Shown piece after piece: positions 6,597 to 8,146 of a stretch of 8,146 bases of DNA. The translations under genes were made by a program, and so were the position numbers. Numbering within the stretch: position 1 is the stretch's first letter; every line of letters starts with the position of its first letter. Origin of the DNA: Endomicrobiellum devescovinae (GTDB lineage Bacteria; Elusimicrobiota; Endomicrobiia; Endomicrobiales; Endomicrobiaceae). The stretch covers positions 1-8,146 of the forward strand of contig JAIRSK010000012.1 of NCBI GenBank assembly GCA_031255495.1. The letters run 5' to 3'. The notes beneath the pieces are model-generated. The model did not search any database. It was not told the origin of the DNA and saw only the letters and a program-made list of their open reading frames with translations.

Positions 6597-7013
6597 TTAT
6601 CCTCCTATGATTTTTATTAAAACTTTTTTACGTCTCATACCGTCAAATTCTCCGTAGAATATTTGCTCCCACGGACCAAAATCCAGTCTGCAGTTTGTTA
6701 TTGCAACTACAACTTCTCTGCCCATAATTTGCCTTTTTAAATGAGCGTCTCCGTTATCTTCGCCTGTACGGTTGTGATTGTACAAGGAAGGCTCATGAGG
6801 AGCAAGCTCTTCAAGCCAGCGTTTATAATCGCTGTGTAAACCCGATTCATTATCGTTTATAAAAACGCTTGCTGTTATATGCATAGCATTTATAAGCGCA
6901 AGACCTTCTTTAATGCCGCTTTCTAAAACAGCATTCTCAACTTCTTCAGTTATATTTATAAAATCAATTCTTTTATTAATGTTAAAAACTAGCTCTTTCC
7001 TATAAGTTTTCAT
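6597..7013 (-). CDS. yjbQ: YjbQ / UPF0047 family protein
   Basis: This small cytosolic protein belongs to a widespread family annotated as secondary thiamine-phosphate synthase; E. coli YjbQ was reported to have weak activity of this kind, and the true role is unsettled. At 138 residues it has the normal length. Family blocks are in order: HITASVFINDNE (45-56), Asp62 in HSDYKRWLEEL, His80, EDNGDAHLKRQIMG (85-98), and FGPWEQIFYGEFDG (112-125) near the C-terminus. The conserved His and acidic residues that build the putative metal pocket are present. The last block is the GPWEQ variant, not GTWQ. The ATG at 7011-7013 has GGAG at 7022-7025 with 8-base spacing. It diverges from bioF and is followed on the same strand by a small exported protein. 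No thiamine gene is nearby. Confidence 0.93.
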   Translation of the reverse strand: MKTYRKELVFNINKRIDFINITEEVENAVLESGIKEGLALINAMHITASVFINDNESGLHSDYKRWLEELAPHEPSLYNHNRTGEDNGDAHLKRQIMGREVVVAITNCRLDFGPWEQIFYGEFDGMRRKKVLIKIIGG

Positions 7014-7046
7014 GTATAGTTCTCCTTTTTGAATTTTTGCTTTTTC

Positions 7047-7075
7047 ATTCTAACAAAAGCCAAAAATGTGGTCAA
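7047..7075 (-). promoter_or_regulatory. yjbQ promoter
   Basis: On the minus strand TTGACC (7075-7070) and TAGAAT (7052-7047) are separated by exactly 17 bases, with TGT just before the -10 as an extended element. This is the best -35/-10 pair in the window. The leader to the yjbQ ATG would be about 27 bases. Confidence 0.7.
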
Positions 7076-7079
7076 TAAA

Positions 7080-7088
7080 TGGTATAAT
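7080..7088 (+). promoter_or_regulatory. bioF promoter, extended -10
   Basis: TGG (7080-7082) directly precedes TATAAT (7083-7088), the same extended -10 as for valS. The -35 position (7060-7065, CCAAAA) is poor. The leader would be about 36 bases. The -10 lies next to the -35 of the divergent yjbQ promoter, so the two promoters overlap. No BirA-like long inverted repeat is visible. Confidence 0.55.
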
Positions 7089-7130
7089 GAAATTAGTACT
7101 TCACTAGAGAAAATTATTGGATACAAATAA

Positions 7131-8146
7131 ATGTTTGACAGCTTTTTATCAAAAAAAATATCTGAAATAAAAGATGCTGGGCTTCTTAGAACACTGCGCT
7201 GCTCAGAGTCAGCCCCATCTACAAAAATAAAAATAAACGGCACAGAACTAATAAATTTCTCTTCTAACAATTATTTAGACCTTGCAGGAAATAAAGAAAT
7301 AACTAATGCCGCTATAAAAACTATTGAAAAGTACGGTTTTGCAGCTACGTCTTCCAGACTTGTATCTGGCAACATTGATATTCACGAAGAACTAGAATCT
7401 AAACTTTCTGATTTTAAAAATAAGCAGGCAGCTCTTATCTTTCCTAGCGGATACCAAACTAATGTGGGCGTTATAAGCGCATTAATGTCAACTGAACAAG
7501 AATCCTGCATAATAATGGACAAACTTAATCATGCATCTCTTTGGGACGGAGCAAAACTTTCAGGCAAAAGAATTTTTGTTTACGAACATTGCGACATGAA
7601 TTCTCTTGAAAAAACTCTTAAGAGAACGTATGAATATAAATTTAAACTCGCTATAACAGAATCTGTTTTTTCTATGGACGGAGATTTTACGCCTTTAAAA
7701 GATTTTGCGCAACTATGTCAAAAATACAATGCTGTAAGCATAGTTGACGAAGCGCACTCTACGGGCGTATTTGGCAAAGAAGGTAAAGGTCTTGCTGAAA
7801 TGTTAGGCGTTTCAAAGCAGATAGATATAACAATAGGCACACTGTCAAAAGCATTTGCTGTACAAGGCGGGTTTGTGTGCGGGTCGCAAAAACTTAAAAA
7901 TTTCCTAATAAACAAATGCAGAGCTTTTATTTATACTACAGCTGTTTCCCCCGCTATATGCGCAGCTGCATTAAAATCTTTAGAAATTGTAAAAAATAGC
8001 GATAAAAAAAGGCAGCATTTACATACTATATCAGCTTTATTGAAAAACAAACTTACAAATTTAGATTTTAATACCACAAATTCCAAGTCGCAAATAATAC
8101 CAATAATTACAGGTAACATAGAAAACACGGAAAAACTATCGCTTAA
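7131..8146 (+). CDS. bioF: 8-amino-7-oxononanoate synthase-like enzyme (BioF), partial
   Basis: A PLP-dependent alpha-oxoamine synthase; BioF condenses pimeloyl-ACP or -CoA with L-alanine to form 8-amino-7-oxononanoate, the first dedicated ring-building step of biotin synthesis. The frame is open from the ATG to the window edge, giving 338 residues of an expected 385 or so, so only the C-terminus is missing. His134 (KLNHASLWDG) fits the ring-stacking His, Asp206 and His209 are in DEAHSTGVFG, and the PLP Lys is Lys240 in GTLSKAFAVQGG. ESVFSMDGDFTPL and RLVSGN are characteristic BioF/AOS blocks. Related 2-amino-3-ketobutyrate ligase or serine palmitoyltransferase cannot be fully excluded, but the sequence is most like BioF. 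A TAA directly precedes the ATG, and only a weak SD (GGA at 7119-7121) is present. It may begin a biotin operon beyond the window. Confidence 0.88.
   Translation, partial: MFDSFLSKKISEIKDAGLLRTLRCSESAPSTKIKINGTELINFSSNNYLDLAGNKEITNAAIKTIEKYGFAATSSRLVSGNIDIHEELESKLSDFKNKQAALIFPSGYQTNVGVISALMSTEQESCIIMDKLNHASLWDGAKLSGKRIFVYEHCDMNSLEKTLKRTYEYKFKLAITESVFSMDGDFTPLKDFAQLCQKYNAVSIVDEAHSTGVFGKEGKGLAEMLGVSKQIDITIGTLSKAFAVQGGFVCGSQKLKNFLINKCRAFIYTTAVSPAICAAALKSLEIVKNSDKKRQHLHTISALLKNKLTNLDFNTTNSKSQIIPIITGNIENTEKLSL

Noticed and set aside
6556..6606. Possible leader peptide (MLLILKIH) before the 108-residue exported protein, with TAGGAGG upstream
   Set aside because: The SD-like run is made by the terminal Gly-Gly codons of yjbQ and is 18 bases from the ATG, too far; eight codons can arise by chance.
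7014..7130. BirA-type operator upstream of bioF, and a short repeat near 7092-7106
   Set aside because: No long inverted repeat like known BirA sites; the only dyad is 4 bp.
7010..7270. Minus-strand open frame of 86 codons overlapping the yjbQ/bioF gap
   Set aside because: Covers both promoters and the start of bioF on the other strand; it is a shadow frame.

Overview
The window is an AT-rich bacterial chromosome segment with compact, intact housekeeping genes, short leaders, clear Shine-Dalgarno (SD) sites, a tRNA gene without an encoded CCA, and two divergent gene pairs sharing small AT-rich promoter regions. Exported small proteins have conventional signal peptides. The overall look (AT bias, ValRS of about 880 residues, BioF, FabG/FabF-like genes) would fit a low-GC Gram-negative lineage such as Elusimicrobiota/Endomicrobia. 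That placement is an impression from composition and gene style, not something the sequence proves.

Left part, minus strand (about 1-3847): valS (valyl-tRNA synthetase) is followed by a hairpin, then rdgB (dITP/XTP pyrophosphatase), then tRNA-Pro(UGG) only 9 bases after the rdgB stop. Beyond the tRNA 3' end lies a coding-like remnant interrupted by an in-frame stop. The valS-rdgB gap is dense: the candidate rdgB -35 falls in the loop of the hairpin, and a perfect 8-bp inverted repeat sits between the rdgB -10 and SD.

Middle part, plus strand (3948-6142): a three-gene unit reads divergently from valS. It comprises a FabG-type short-chain reductase, a 109-residue exported Cys-containing protein with a hydrophobic tail, and a short FabF-type ketoacyl synthase with an intact Cys-His-His triad. 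The two enzymes could reduce and extend an acyl chain on a carrier protein, but no carrier, dehydratase or acyltransferase lies in the window, so the product is unknown. The valS/fabG promoters are back to back in a near-perfect 22-bp palindrome.

Right part: a second small exported protein (minus, 6214-6540) converges on the synthase gene. It follows yjbQ (UPF0047, minus). yjbQ diverges from a bioF-like gene (plus, 7131 to the window end, cut off), whose product would make 8-amino-7-oxononanoate in biotin synthesis. The divergent yjbQ/bioF promoters are both visible.

No CRISPR array, insertion sequence or recognised defence system was found. The most unusual items are the reductase / exported protein / synthase operon and the regulatory palindromes. 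None of these is shown to be a new system.
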